Of a DNA stretch of 64,000 bases, positions 53,038-61,705 are shown piece after piece. Numbering within the stretch: position 1 is the stretch's first letter; every line of letters starts with the position of its first letter. The position numbers and the translations under genes were made by a program. The notes under the pieces are model-generated. The model made no database searches, was not told where the DNA came from, and saw only the letters and a program-made list of their open reading frames with translations. This DNA comes from Flavobacterium sp. SUN052 (GTDB lineage Bacteria; Bacteroidota; Bacteroidia; Flavobacteriales; Flavobacteriaceae), in NCBI RefSeq assembly GCF_028867935.1, contig NZ_JAPQNS010000007.1, forward strand, positions 1-64,000. Reading direction: 5' to 3'.

Positions 53038-53073
53038 AGAAACGTCGGGCTTGAGAGGGCCTGGCGTTTTTCT
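53038..53073 (+). terminator. Hairpin terminator after acs
   Basis: AGAAACGTCGGGC (53038-53050) pairs with GGCCTGGCGTTTTTCT with two G-U pairs, ending in a T-run; 22 bases after the acs stop. Confidence 0.55.
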
Positions 53074-53165
53074 ATGTAAGCTTCTCCTTTTCGCCAGAAC
53101 GATTCTTGAACAGTAAATGACTACCCTACATACCCTTTCTGAATTGACTAGTTAACACAAATCTC

Positions 53166-53894
53166 ATGTTTCTTAAAACTACCCTGACCGCCCTGGTCGT
53201 GTGGATTGCCTGTTCAACTGCCCAGGCACAAGGACTCAATACTTTATCGCCAAAAGAAAAGAAAGAAGGCTGGACACTATTATTCAATGGTCGGGACGTT
53301 TCGGGCTGGCATACGTATGGCGGTAAAGGAGTAGGGTCAGCCTGGCAAATTGATGGGGGTGCGTTGCATCTATCGGTACCTAATCGGATGGGCAACAAAG
53401 CCGTGAACGGAGGTGATCTGGTTTCTGACGCCACGTTCTCCGGCGATTTTGAACTTAAGGTGGAATGGAAAGTAGGGCGGTTGACCAATAGTGGCATCTT
53501 CTTCTTTGTTCAGGAAGCTCCCCAATATAAAAATATCTATGATACTGGATTGGAGCTTCAGGTGCTCGACGATGCCATTTATGAAGGTGCCAAGGAGAAT
53601 ACCCACCGGGCAGGCGATTTTTTTAGTGTTGCCAATGCACGGGTCCGCGAAATAAACCCGGTTGGCGAATGGAATCAGGTCCATTTCATTATGAAGAACA
53701 ACAAGTTGACCGTCACGCTGAATGGCTTTAGCATTCAGGAACACGACCTTAACAGTGCCGACTGGAAACAGCGCCTTGCGGCTAGCAAACTCAACAACGC
53801 CCCCATCAGCAAAGGTCAGTTTACGGGTCGTATTGGCTTGCAGGACTGGGGCAGCACAGTCTGGTTCCGAAACATCAAAATTCGTAAACTATAA
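53166..53894 (+). CDS. DUF1080 protein (3-keto-disaccharide hydrolase family), second copy
   Basis: 242 residues with signal peptide ending at AQAQ. DUF1080 marks: EGWTLLFNGRDVSGWHTYGG, FELKVEWKVGRLTNSGIFFFV, LELQVLDD, HRAGDFFSV, GRIGLQDWGSTVWFRNIKIR. Stands alone, without an oxidoreductase next to it, but the same genome segment has two exported Gfo/Idh/MocA enzymes. Expected to cleave 3-keto-glycosides in the periplasm. Shorter than the copy at 30420, lacking its C-terminal tail. Confidence 0.9.
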   Translation: MFLKTTLTALVVWIACSTAQAQGLNTLSPKEKKEGWTLLFNGRDVSGWHTYGGKGVGSAWQIDGGALHLSVPNRMGNKAVNGGDLVSDATFSGDFELKVEWKVGRLTNSGIFFFVQEAPQYKNIYDTGLELQVLDDAIYEGAKENTHRAGDFFSVANARVREINPVGEWNQVHFIMKNNKLTVTLNGFSIQEHDLNSADWKQRLAASKLNNAPISKGQFTGRIGLQDWGSTVWFRNIKIRKL

Positions 53895-53928
53895 GAACCA
53901 GCCAGTAGGGTAAGTACATTAGCGGATA

Positions 53929-53954
53929 TGCCAGACATAAGGTCCGGCGTTTTT
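53929..53954 (+). terminator. Terminator after the stand-alone DUF1080 gene
   Basis: TGCCAGAC pairs with GTCCGGCG (two G-U-type pairs) around a 5-base loop and is followed by TTTTT. It isolates the toxin-antitoxin pair downstream. Confidence 0.7.
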
Positions 53955-54010
53955 GGTATATTGGTGACTCAATCCCCTTTGCTTTTTGTTACAACTCAAA
54001 AAGAACACTT

Positions 54011-54292
54011 ATGCAGTCAGTAACGTATCAACTCGAAACCAGCGAAATAGACGAACGCTTTATTAAAAGTATTAAAGCCTTGTTTGGAGAGGGCCGTGTT
54101 AAAGTGACCATTACCCCGGAAGAAAAAGAAATTGCTAATCCGGCCTTGTTGTCATCATTGGATACAGCTAATGAAGCGGTTGTTGCTTATGACATTCCAG
54201 CGGACGAGTTCCAAGCATTGGCTGATAAAGTACTTACCGACGAATCGTTTGATGCAATAGCGACTATCAAGCAGTTTAAAATCAATCGCTGA
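54011..54292 (+). CDS. Putative antitoxin of a YoeB-type pair
   Basis: 93 residues, acidic (pI low by composition). The opening VTYQLETSEIDERFIKSIKALFGEGRVKVTI resembles short antitoxins that accompany Txe/YoeB toxins in Bacteroidota and cyanobacteria, not the classic Phd/YefM fold. A C-terminal segment (ALADKVLTDESFDAIATIK) would wrap the toxin. It precedes the toxin and their ends overlap by one base (TGATG), the coupling expected for antitoxin-first modules. Confidence 0.75.
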   Translation: MQSVTYQLETSEIDERFIKSIKALFGEGRVKVTITPEEKEIANPALLSSLDTANEAVVAYDIPADEFQALADKVLTDESFDAIATIKQFKINR

Positions 54293-54558
54293 TGCGCCGG
54301 GTAATTTTCGAGAACATTGCCCTCGAGCATTTACAGGAATGGGGATCAGAAAATCGGAAGACATTTCAACGCATTTTTAAATTACTGGCGGAATGTCATC
54401 GAACTCCATTTGAAGGTACCGGAAAACCAGAGCCGTTGAAAGCTAATCTGAAACGGTATTGGTCAAGGCGTATTACAGACGAGCATCGACTCATTTATCA
54501 GGTTTCTGATGATGCGATCACAGTGTACTCGTTAAAAGGTCATTACGAAGATTTCTGA
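54292..54558 (+). CDS. Txe/YoeB family mRNA interferase toxin
   Basis: 88 residues with a RelE-like fold. YoeB marks are intact: a WGSENRKTFQRIFKLLAEC helix pair, PFEGTGKPEPLKANLKRYWSRRI (catalytic Glu in PEPLK), ITDEHRLIYQV (catalytic Arg) and the C-terminal GHYEDF (catalytic His). The toxin cuts mRNA on the ribosome after translation starts. The module is likely self-regulated. No mobile-element boundary is visible around it; only 14 bases separate it from the convergent mlaF gene. Confidence 0.9.
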   Translation: MRRVIFENIALEHLQEWGSENRKTFQRIFKLLAECHRTPFEGTGKPEPLKANLKRYWSRRITDEHRLIYQVSDDAITVYSLKGHYEDF

Positions 54559-54572
54559 GAGTTGCTTTCCTT

Positions 54573-55319
54573 TTACTTCCCCATATCCCGCAGCAGTTTA
54601 TTGGCGTAGATGAACTCGTTTAGTTCGGGGACGGTCGAGCTGGTGATGGAGTTGCTATCGCCCTCCCAGAGTTTGTGGCCCTGATATAAGAAGGTAATCT
54701 GCTCCCCAATCTCCATCATCGAGTTCATATCGTGGGTAATCACGACGGTCGTGGTGTTGAACTCGTCGGTGATTTCTTTAATGAGCTGGTCAATTTTGAT
54801 CGACGTCAACGGATCGAGACCGGAGTTGGGTTCATCACAAAACAGGTATTTGGGATTCATGACGATGGCGCGGGCAATGCCTACCCGTTTTTTCATACCG
54901 CCCGAAATTTCAGAGGGCATCCGCTTGGCAGCCTGCTCCAGCCCTACACGCTGAAGGCAAAACTCAGCCCTTTCCTGCTTCTCCGCTTCGCTCATGTCGG
55001 TAAGCATTTCGAGGGGAAAGCGTACGTTATCAATCACGGTTTTAGAGTCGAATAGGGCTGACCCCTGGAACAGGACACCCATTTCGCGCCGGATTGCTTT
55101 GACGGTTTCTTCGTCTCCTTGCAGAAAGTCACGCCCATCATACAGCACTTGTCCCTGATCGGGTTTCACCAGGCCAATCATGCATTTTAGCAGTACACTT
55201 TTGCCGGTACCGCTACCGCCAATAATCAGACTGGTGGTTCCAGGGTTAAACGTCGCGCTAATATCCTCTAATACGGTGCGGCCATTAAAGGCTTTCGAAA
55301 TATTCTTTATTTGGAGCAT
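54573..55319 (-). CDS. mlaF: ABC ATPase of the Mla phospholipid transport family
   Basis: 248 residues. Walker A GGSGTGKS at 34-41, signature ISGGMKKRVGIARAI (the GGMKKR form marks MlaF-like ATPases), Walker B YLFCDEPNSGLDP and switch histidine in VITHDMNS. MlaF drives lipid movement between inner and outer membranes with MlaE (permease) and MlaD (substrate binding). Here mlaE is not beside it: the upstream neighbour is a divergent TonB receptor and the downstream one is a convergent toxin gene. In Bacteroidota mlaE normally precedes mlaF, so a partner elsewhere or a rearrangement is implied. Confidence 0.85.
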   Translation of the reverse strand: MLQIKNISKAFNGRTVLEDISATFNPGTTSLIIGGSGTGKSVLLKCMIGLVKPDQGQVLYDGRDFLQGDEETVKAIRREMGVLFQGSALFDSKTVIDNVRFPLEMLTDMSEAEKQERAEFCLQRVGLEQAAKRMPSEISGGMKKRVGIARAIVMNPKYLFCDEPNSGLDPLTSIKIDQLIKEITDEFNTTTVVITHDMNSMMEIGEQITFLYQGHKLWEGDSNSITSSTVPELNEFIYANKLLRDMGK

Positions 55320-55350
55320 AATGGATAGGGGAAGGCCACTTGTTATTTGT

Positions 55351-55358
55351 CAAAAGTA
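55351..55358 (-). promoter_or_regulatory. -7 element TACTTTTG for mlaF
   Basis: Minus strand TACTTTTG, TAnnTTTG match, 32 bases before the mlaF start. It supports independent transcription of mlaF without an upstream mlaE. Confidence 0.5.
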
Positions 55359-55507
55359 TTGGTTTTGTCTTACGATTCCGACCGTTCAAGCCGTGTATTC
55401 ACTGCTTCGTCCAATTTTCTGCCTTTTCGGCAATCAACCCACTTACTTTTGAGTTGTATAAAGAGTAACAAAAACCATCACAACTTCATCGGCTACCCGA
55501 CTGAACT

Positions 55508-58033
55508 ATGAATTCTACCGTTCGTACTACCTTGCTTTTCGGAATTGGGTTGGCTTTACTGGCCGTTCCGATTGCTCAGGGCCAATCCACCGTTCAAAAT
55601 AACTTACCGAGGGCATCCACCACCAACGTTCAATACACAGTTAGTGGCTATGTGAAAGATGCTAAAAACGGCGAAGGTCTGATTGGCGTGTCGGTTTATG
55701 TAAAGGAATTGGGTACTGGTGCCGTCACCAACAGCTATGGTTACTATGCTGTATCCTTACCTGCTGGCTCATATAACCTCATTGTATCGTTTGTTGGTTT
55801 CAAAAAACAAACGATTCCTGTTACAGTAAGCACTCAGAACATCCGATCGGATGTTGAATTAGCCGAAGAAGGTCGCGATTTGCAGGAGGTAACGGTAAAA
55901 GCCGAACGCGAAGAAGACAATGTCAAAAACATTGAAATGTCGGTTAACAAGATCGACGTGCGCACTATTCAGCGGATACCCGCGCTGCTGGGTGAAGTCG
56001 ATGTGGTACGGGCTATTCAACTGCTGCCGGGCGTAACAACGGTGGGTGAGGGGGCAACGGGTTTCAACGTCCGGGGTGGCAACATCGATCAAAACTTGGT
56101 TCTGATGGACGAGGCTCCGGTCTATAATTCCTCACACCTGTTTGGCTTCTTTTCCGTCTTTAACCCCGATGCGGTAAAGGATGTAAAACTCATCAAGGGT
56201 GGCATTCCATCGCTCTACGGTGGGCGCATTTCGTCGATCCTGGACGTTCGACTGAAAGAAGGAAATGCGAAGAAACAGGAAATAAACGGCGGCATCGGAC
56301 TCATTTTCAGTCGATTATCTTACGAGCGCCCTTTGTTCAAAAACAAAGATGGGGTTGCCCGAGGGTCATTTATTGTGGCTGCCCGCCGGTCGTATGCTGA
56401 CATTCTGGCCCAGCCGTTTCTGAAAGGTGATCTCAAGGGGTCGCAGTTCTATTTTTACGATCTGACTGCAAAAGCCAATTATCGCATTAACCCCAAAAAC
56501 ACGATCTTTTTGTCGGGCTACCTCGGGCGCGATGTGTTCGGCTCCGATTTTGGATTCAACTGGGGTAACACCACCGCTTCGCTCCGTTGGAATCACGTAT
56601 TCAGCGACAAACTGTTTTTGAATACAACAGCCTTTTACAGCAACTACGACTATACGCTGGACTCCGACCTGAAGCGAAAGGAGGAGAACAAAAACGATTA
56701 TTTCCGCTGGAAATCGAAGATCCTCAATTACAGTATCAAGCCCGACTTTACGCTATTTCTGCGTAACAATACAATCACGTTCGGAGGGCAAAGTATTCTG
56801 TATGATTTCGAACCGGGCACGGCCACCGCTGCCAGCGCGGGTGTGGTTCGCACTTTTGGTCTAGAAAGCAAATATGCACTCGAAAACGCCCTTTATGTGG
56901 GCAATGAGCAACAGGTTTCGCCCCGCTTACAACTGCAATACGGTCTACGCTATTCGCTGTTCAGCTACATCGGACCGGGTGAGTCGTATCAGTTTCAGAC
57001 CGACGTGCCTGCTGGTCAACGGCGCTACCCCCTTCTGGACCAAACCCGCCAGTACAAGAAAGGTGAAACCATCACAACGTATGGTAACTGGGAGCCCCGG
57101 TTCTCAGCCAAATACGAACTGACGGAAAATAGCTCGCTGAAAATGAGTTACAATCGACTGGCTCAGTACATTCACCTGGTTTCGAACACCACGGCCTCTA
57201 CCCCATTGGATGTCTGGACACCGTCTACCAATAACATTCGCCCACAAATTGCCGATCAGATTGCGGGAGGATATTTCCGCAACCTCAAAGACAGCCGCGA
57301 CAACACTTACGAAGCCTCAGTCGAGGTGTATTACAAATGGTTGCAGAACCAGTTAGACTATATCGACGGAGCCGATTTACTACTCAATAAATACCTCGAA
57401 GGTGATCTGCTAAGCGGCAAAGGCCGGGCCTATGGTGCCGAATTTTACCTCAAAAAGAACACGGGCGTTGTCAATGGCTGGGTAAGCTATACACTAGGCA
57501 AAACCGAGCGGCAGGTAACCGGTATTAACCAGGGACAATGGTTCCCATCCCGTTTCGACCGGCGTCACACGCTCAACACGGTGTTGCTTGTTGATCCCCG
57601 CCGGGCCGACGGTACCCCAAAGCGCTGGAATTTCTCCACCACGTTTGTAGTCAGCAGCGGCACTCCGGCTACCTTCCCCACAAGCCGATACGAATATCAA
57701 GGCTATGTGGTCCCGCACAACGCCGACAATGTTCGTAACAACTACCGAATTCCGGTGTATCACCGGCTCGATTTTGCCGCCACGTTGAAAGGAAAACAGA
57801 GGCCCGGCAAGCGAAAAGAAGATAGCTGGGTCTTCTCCGTTTATAACCTCTATGCCCGGAAGAATCCGTTCTCGGTATTCTTTCGGCAGGAACCCGCTAC
57901 CTACGTCGATGTGCCTCGTAGTACCGAACTGGGCGATACTCGCCGGTTAAACGTGACCAATAATACGCAGGCGGTGCGGTACTCTGTTTTTGCCACGGCG
58001 ATTCCCTCGGTGACGTATAACTTCAAATTCTAA
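55508..58033 (+). CDS. TonB-dependent receptor with carboxypeptidase-regulatory-like domain
   Basis: 841-residue outer-membrane beta-barrel. Signal peptide to about residue 25; a CarboxypepD_reg-like beta domain at 45-130 (VSGYVKDAKNGEGLIGVSVYV, NLIVSFVGFKKQTI); plug domain at about 145-255 (IPALLGEVDVVRAIQLLPGV, GFNVRGGNIDQNLVLMDEAP, GGIPSLYGGRISSILDV); then the barrel to the C-terminal VTYNFKF. The short length and the DUF4249 partner 12 bases downstream place it in the TonB/DUF4249 class rather than SusC/SusD. Energy-driven import of an unknown ligand. Confidence 0.92.
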   Translation: MNSTVRTTLLFGIGLALLAVPIAQGQSTVQNNLPRASTTNVQYTVSGYVKDAKNGEGLIGVSVYVKELGTGAVTNSYGYYAVSLPAGSYNLIVSFVGFKKQTIPVTVSTQNIRSDVELAEEGRDLQEVTVKAEREEDNVKNIEMSVNKIDVRTIQRIPALLGEVDVVRAIQLLPGVTTVGEGATGFNVRGGNIDQNLVLMDEAPVYNSSHLFGFFSVFNPDAVKDVKLIKGGIPSLYGGRISSILDVRLKEGNAKKQEINGGIGLIFSRLSYERPLFKNKDGVARGSFIVAARRSYADILAQPFLKGDLKGSQFYFYDLTAKANYRINPKNTIFLSGYLGRDVFGSDFGFNWGNTTASLRWNHVFSDKLFLNTTAFYSNYDYTLDSDLKRKEENKNDYFRWKSKILNYSIKPDFTLFLRNNTITFGGQSILYDFEPGTATAASAGVVRTFGLESKYALENALYVGNEQQVSPRLQLQYGLRYSLFSYIGPGESYQFQTDVPAGQRRYPLLDQTRQYKKGETITTYGNWEPRFSAKYELTENSSLKMSYNRLAQYIHLVSNTTASTPLDVWTPSTNNIRPQIADQIAGGYFRNLKDSRDNTYEASVEVYYKWLQNQLDYIDGADLLLNKYLEGDLLSGKGRAYGAEFYLKKNTGVVNGWVSYTLGKTERQVTGINQGQWFPSRFDRRHTLNTVLLVDPRRADGTPKRWNFSTTFVVSSGTPATFPTSRYEYQGYVVPHNADNVRNNYRIPVYHRLDFAATLKGKQRPGKRKEDSWVFSVYNLYARKNPFSVFFRQEPATYVDVPRSTELGDTRRLNVTNNTQAVRYSVFATAIPSVTYNFKF

Positions 58034-58045
58034 CCCACCAACGCC

Positions 58046-58969
58046 ATGAAAACGACTCAGAAACAAGCTACTTTTTTCACATACCGCATCGTCGCTCTAG
58101 TACTCTTTAGCTCATTCACTCTTTATGGTTGCGAGACCGTTATCGATGCTGACCTCGACGAAGGACCGGCCCAACTATCGGTAGATGCCTGGATAACCGA
58201 TCAACCGGGTGAGCAACGAATTCGATTGACCCAAACGAGCCCGTATCTGCAAAACGGTGAGGCTACTCCAGCCACGGGTGCCCTGGTTGGCATACGCGAC
58301 AGCAAAGGCCGTATTTACGAATTCACCGACCCCGACAAGGATGGATATTATTCCTGGAAACCAGCCACGTCGCGCGATACGCTAGGCCGCATTGGCGAGA
58401 CCTACACGCTCGGTGTTCAATATCAGGGCGAACAGTACATATCGGCCTCGCGTATGAACCGCGTTCCTGAGATTGATTCCCTATTTTTTACCGAAGAGAA
58501 AATCAATCCATTGTCTGATAAGACAGGGTTCCAGGCCGAGTTCTATGCCAAAGATATACCGGGAGCCGCTGACTATTACCGGGTTAAGTTCTTCAGAAAT
58601 GGCCAGCTACAAAATCGCCCGAATGATCTTATTACGGTTTATGATGCCGGTTTCAACGCTAATGGTGACACCGATGGTCTGTTTTTTATTCGGCCAATCC
58701 GGCAATCGATCAACCCCGAGGAGTTTTATGCCCGTAATGATACTGTGCGGGTCGAGCTACAGTCGATTACCCCCGAGGCTTTCTTCTTCTTCATCGAGTT
58801 ACGGACCCAAATTACCAATGGAGGGCTCTTTGCGTCTCCCCCGGCTAACGTTCCCAGTAACATTCGTAACCTGAGCGCAACCGGAAAAGCAGCCACGGGT
58901 TTCTTTGTGGCCTCAGCGGTTCGGAGCCGTACCGCACGGGTTGTGCAGGGAAATATAAAGAATAAATAA
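58046..58969 (+). CDS. DUF4249 lipoprotein, partner of the TonB receptor
   Basis: 307 residues, lipobox FTLYGC (Cys about residue 30). Family opening ETVIDADLDEGPAQLSVDAWITDQPGEQRIRLTQTSPYL (in parts) and a middle segment of Ig-like strands. DUF4249 proteins regularly follow TonB receptors of the preceding type and are thought to act as surface-exposed ligand capture or lid proteins, by analogy with SusD; ligand unknown. Translationally close to the receptor (12 bases). Confidence 0.88.
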   Translation: MKTTQKQATFFTYRIVALVLFSSFTLYGCETVIDADLDEGPAQLSVDAWITDQPGEQRIRLTQTSPYLQNGEATPATGALVGIRDSKGRIYEFTDPDKDGYYSWKPATSRDTLGRIGETYTLGVQYQGEQYISASRMNRVPEIDSLFFTEEKINPLSDKTGFQAEFYAKDIPGAADYYRVKFFRNGQLQNRPNDLITVYDAGFNANGDTDGLFFIRPIRQSINPEEFYARNDTVRVELQSITPEAFFFFIELRTQITNGGLFASPPANVPSNIRNLSATGKAATGFFVASAVRSRTARVVQGNIKNK

Positions 58970-58987
58970 GTAGGTAACTGAGGACTG

Positions 58988-59056
58988 GGTAATTAGGGAT
59001 TAGGTAACTGGGTAGATGAGTACGCTCACAAACCAGTTACCTAATTCCCAATTACC
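58988..59056. repeat. Heptamer inverted repeat, GGTAATT/TTAGGGA words
   Basis: Core arms 58988-59011 and 59033-59056 pair at 22 of 24 positions with a 21-base loop; related words continue on both sides (AGGTAAC at 58972 and CGATTAC, CTAATCC up to about 59080). The outer right part encodes the last residues and the stop codon of the convergent peptidase gene. Confidence 0.88.
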
Positions 59057-59071
59057 ACAATCTCCGATTAC

Positions 59072-61123
59072 CTAATCCCCAAGGCGGAGAATCCCATTGT
59101 TGGTAAAGTTGAGCTTTCCGGTCCCATTATACACCACCTTTTTAGCTCTAACCGTGCCTCCGTTGATCGTAACGATGTGATTGGAATTGATTGTAACCAG
59201 GGTGGTCACTACCGGAACAGCCCCACAAGACCAGGTGGCAGCACTATCCCAGTTGCCCGAAGCCAGGGATATACAGGTTAATGAGGGTGGATTAACGGCA
59301 CGAACGGCGGCATCGGCCTGAATCAAGCCAAAGCCGGTAGCGTAATCGAATCCCGCGTCAAACGTACCCGTCGTTGGGTCGTCCATATCCACGCAAGAGG
59401 CTGTCAAAGCTGTTTTTACAGTGGCGGGGGTAATTGCCGGGTTGGCCTGGAGCATCAACGCAGCAACGGCTCCCGCGTGGGGCGCAGACGCTGATGTGCC
59501 AAAAAAATTGGGCAACACATCGGCATCTTGCGGACTATCGCTACCGAAAAAGGAGGTGTTGCCCCCATCAGGAGCTGCTACTTCGGGCTTTTGCCGCGTT
59601 ACGGGACTCGCCAGTCTAACACCTGCCGTGTTAAAATAAATGGGCGTACCCCCACGCGACGAATAACTTTCGATAACGGGTGGGTTTACCCCAAAAGCGG
59701 CCGTTTTGAAAAACGGAACAGCGCCTGTTGCAATAGCTCCAGCAGCATTCGGATGGCCAAAACAGGTGCTTGCCCCAATGCCAATAATTGATGTTGCCGA
59801 AGCCGGAAAGGTGGCATCGTAGTTTTCAATAATTTTCAGGCGGGTCGGATCTGTTCCAGTATATTTGGTGATCAATAAATAGTACGTTTTGGCCGAGCCT
59901 GTGTTATTTTGGTACGTTAAAAACTCCAGCGCATCGCTCCCAACATTGTAATCTTCGGATGAGGCCAGTACCAAAGAATTGGCGACGGGAAATGTGGTTG
60001 GAATACTGCTGAGTAAATAAATATCGAGGTCAGCCGTAGCCCCAGCCCCCCCACTAACCGAGAAAAACGGATTGTCCCATTGAAACGTAAGCGCCATCTC
60101 TCTGAATGACCCTAAACTTATGGGTAAAAAATAGACGGGATTGGCTGCTGTCCCAAAATTGTGCGCTGTTGTCGAGGGATAGGTTAACGGGTTGAATGTA
60201 GACCCTACATAGTTGTTTTCGTACGAAGCATTACTGGAGTTGCCCGCGGCCGAAAAGAAGGATACGCCATTATTATTCCTCACATTATCAACGCTCTGCG
60301 CAATAATACCATCCTGAAAAAAAGGCTCCTCCAGATAACCAATATCATCAACAATTACTTTACAGCCCAGGTTAGCCAGTTGCTGAATACCAGCGGCAAA
60401 ATCGGTGTTGGAAAAAAAGGCCGTTCGAAAATAAAGCTGTGCGCCGGGGGCCACATCGTGAACAATCTCCAGCATGGCACGCCCTTCATCGGCCGCATCC
60501 GATAACGTGTAATCTTTCACATTGGTGACAGCGGTGGTGAAACCGTTTGGATTACCAACGCCCGGCAGTTCACCAGCGATTATGCTGGCATTAACGCCCG
60601 ACAAGGCAGAATAGCTATCTGACATGATGCCCACTTTTACGCCTTGTCCATTAACCCCATAATTTGTTCGGGCAATGTCGGACCGGTGTGCGGCATCACC
60701 CTGACTGGTTACCGACCCAGTGCGGTGGCGTGGACGGTACGCAGGCCGAATGAACCGACAGCTTTTCAGGGTATCGAGGGCAGCCAGGTTGGCAACAGGC
60801 ACCCAGCAGGTAATAATTCGTCCGTAACTACTGACCACCTCAGCCCCTGCCCGAATCAGTTCGGTTCGCAACGCAAGCGTATCTGTTTCAGCAACTGCAT
60901 TGACCAGAATTCGCCCTGTGCTCTTATCGAACCGGATCGACTGCGCGCTGACCAGAGACGAATCAAGCCGTTTGTTTTCCTGATACGTTTCGGAAATGGT
61001 TTGAAGCTGCCCAGTTAATTTGGAAGCCTGCTTTTTCGTGGCTCCCGGCATGGGTGTTGTTTGTGCCTTGGCTACCAGCGCGCTGAACATGAAAAAGAAT
61101 AAACAGTAGAACGTGTGTTTCAT
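59072..61123 (-). CDS. Subtilase-fold serine peptidase with Glu in the histidine position (S8/S53-like)
   Basis: 683 residues, secreted (signal peptide to about residue 20). The catalytic domain spans about 150-610: Asp169 in GIMSDSYS, Glu213 in SDAADEGRAMLEIVHD where subtilisins have the HGT histidine, oxyanion Asn in FFSAAGN, and the nucleophile Ser544 in FFGTSASAPHAG. The Asp-Glu-Ser set is that of sedolisins (S53), but the arrangement is subtilisin-like. The C-terminal ~70 residues (GNWDSAATWSCGAVPV...) form a short beta module common in Bacteroidota surface proteins. No T9SS sorting domain is seen; the final codons fall in an intergenic repeat. Confidence 0.82.
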   Translation of the reverse strand: MKHTFYCLFFFMFSALVAKAQTTPMPGATKKQASKLTGQLQTISETYQENKRLDSSLVSAQSIRFDKSTGRILVNAVAETDTLALRTELIRAGAEVVSSYGRIITCWVPVANLAALDTLKSCRFIRPAYRPRHRTGSVTSQGDAAHRSDIARTNYGVNGQGVKVGIMSDSYSALSGVNASIIAGELPGVGNPNGFTTAVTNVKDYTLSDAADEGRAMLEIVHDVAPGAQLYFRTAFFSNTDFAAGIQQLANLGCKVIVDDIGYLEEPFFQDGIIAQSVDNVRNNNGVSFFSAAGNSSNASYENNYVGSTFNPLTYPSTTAHNFGTAANPVYFLPISLGSFREMALTFQWDNPFFSVSGGAGATADLDIYLLSSIPTTFPVANSLVLASSEDYNVGSDALEFLTYQNNTGSAKTYYLLITKYTGTDPTRLKIIENYDATFPASATSIIGIGASTCFGHPNAAGAIATGAVPFFKTAAFGVNPPVIESYSSRGGTPIYFNTAGVRLASPVTRQKPEVAAPDGGNTSFFGSDSPQDADVLPNFFGTSASAPHAGAVAALMLQANPAITPATVKTALTASCVDMDDPTTGTFDAGFDYATGFGLIQADAAVRAVNPPSLTCISLASGNWDSAATWSCGAVPVVTTLVTINSNHIVTINGGTVRAKKVVYNGTGKLNFTNNGILRLGD

Positions 61124-61289
61124 GCGATATGCAATTGGATCAATAATGCCCTAAAAGTAATCCCCTTTACGATTAGCTATATACGTATTTTACAATCATC
61201 GCAATACAACTTACTAAACGTTTTCCGGGCAACTTTTTTAATGCGTCACTTATCTGCCTTTGAGACGGAATTGACGGTTCTTATAATGC

Positions 61290-61327
61290 AAAATGGGTAC
61301 CAGAACCGTAGTCCTGGTACCCATTTT
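61290..61327. terminator. Bidirectional perfect hairpin terminator
   Basis: AAAATGGGTACCAG (61290-61303) is perfectly complementary to CTGGTACCCATTTT (61314-61327), 10-base loop. On the minus strand it follows the stop of the small gene at 61346 by 18 bases and ends in TTTT. Confidence 0.8.
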
Positions 61328-61345
61328 CAACCTGGTATTTATGCC

Positions 61346-61528
61346 TTATCTCAATAACACCGGTATCGGAACACGACCTATTGGTGTATATCGGGCTAGA
61401 ACCTTAACAACAGTATACGGAATAATAAGCAGCGCCACGGCTGCCAAAAAAAGCGCGACCGAAAAGAAGCCCAGTACACTAGTAAACAGACTGGAATTGA
61501 GACGTTTGAGCAGTAAAAAAGATTTCAT
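61346..61528 (-). CDS. Small single-pass membrane protein, hypothetical
   Basis: 60 residues with one long hydrophobic stretch (FSVALFLAAVALLIIPYTVV) after a basic N-terminus, and a short tail. No family recognised. Support: a terminator just downstream on the same strand, and length filling an otherwise empty gap between two secreted-peptidase genes. No clear promoter box; alternatives are chance coding. Confidence 0.45.
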   Translation of the reverse strand: MKSFLLLKRLNSSLFTSVLGFFSVALFLAAVALLIIPYTVVKVLARYTPIGRVPIPVLLR

Positions 61529-61705
61529 AAACTAGTGGTCCAGGTATGGATAGACGTGGCAATTTCCGTGCCAACTTACCCTTGACATTTACTAGATCCA
61601 ATTTACTACTAAACAGTTGTAATCCGAATCTTAAATTTATTAATTGGACATATTTGAAGAGTTAACTGTACTAATCCTACACCTATTCAGGTGCAAAATT
61701 GGTGT

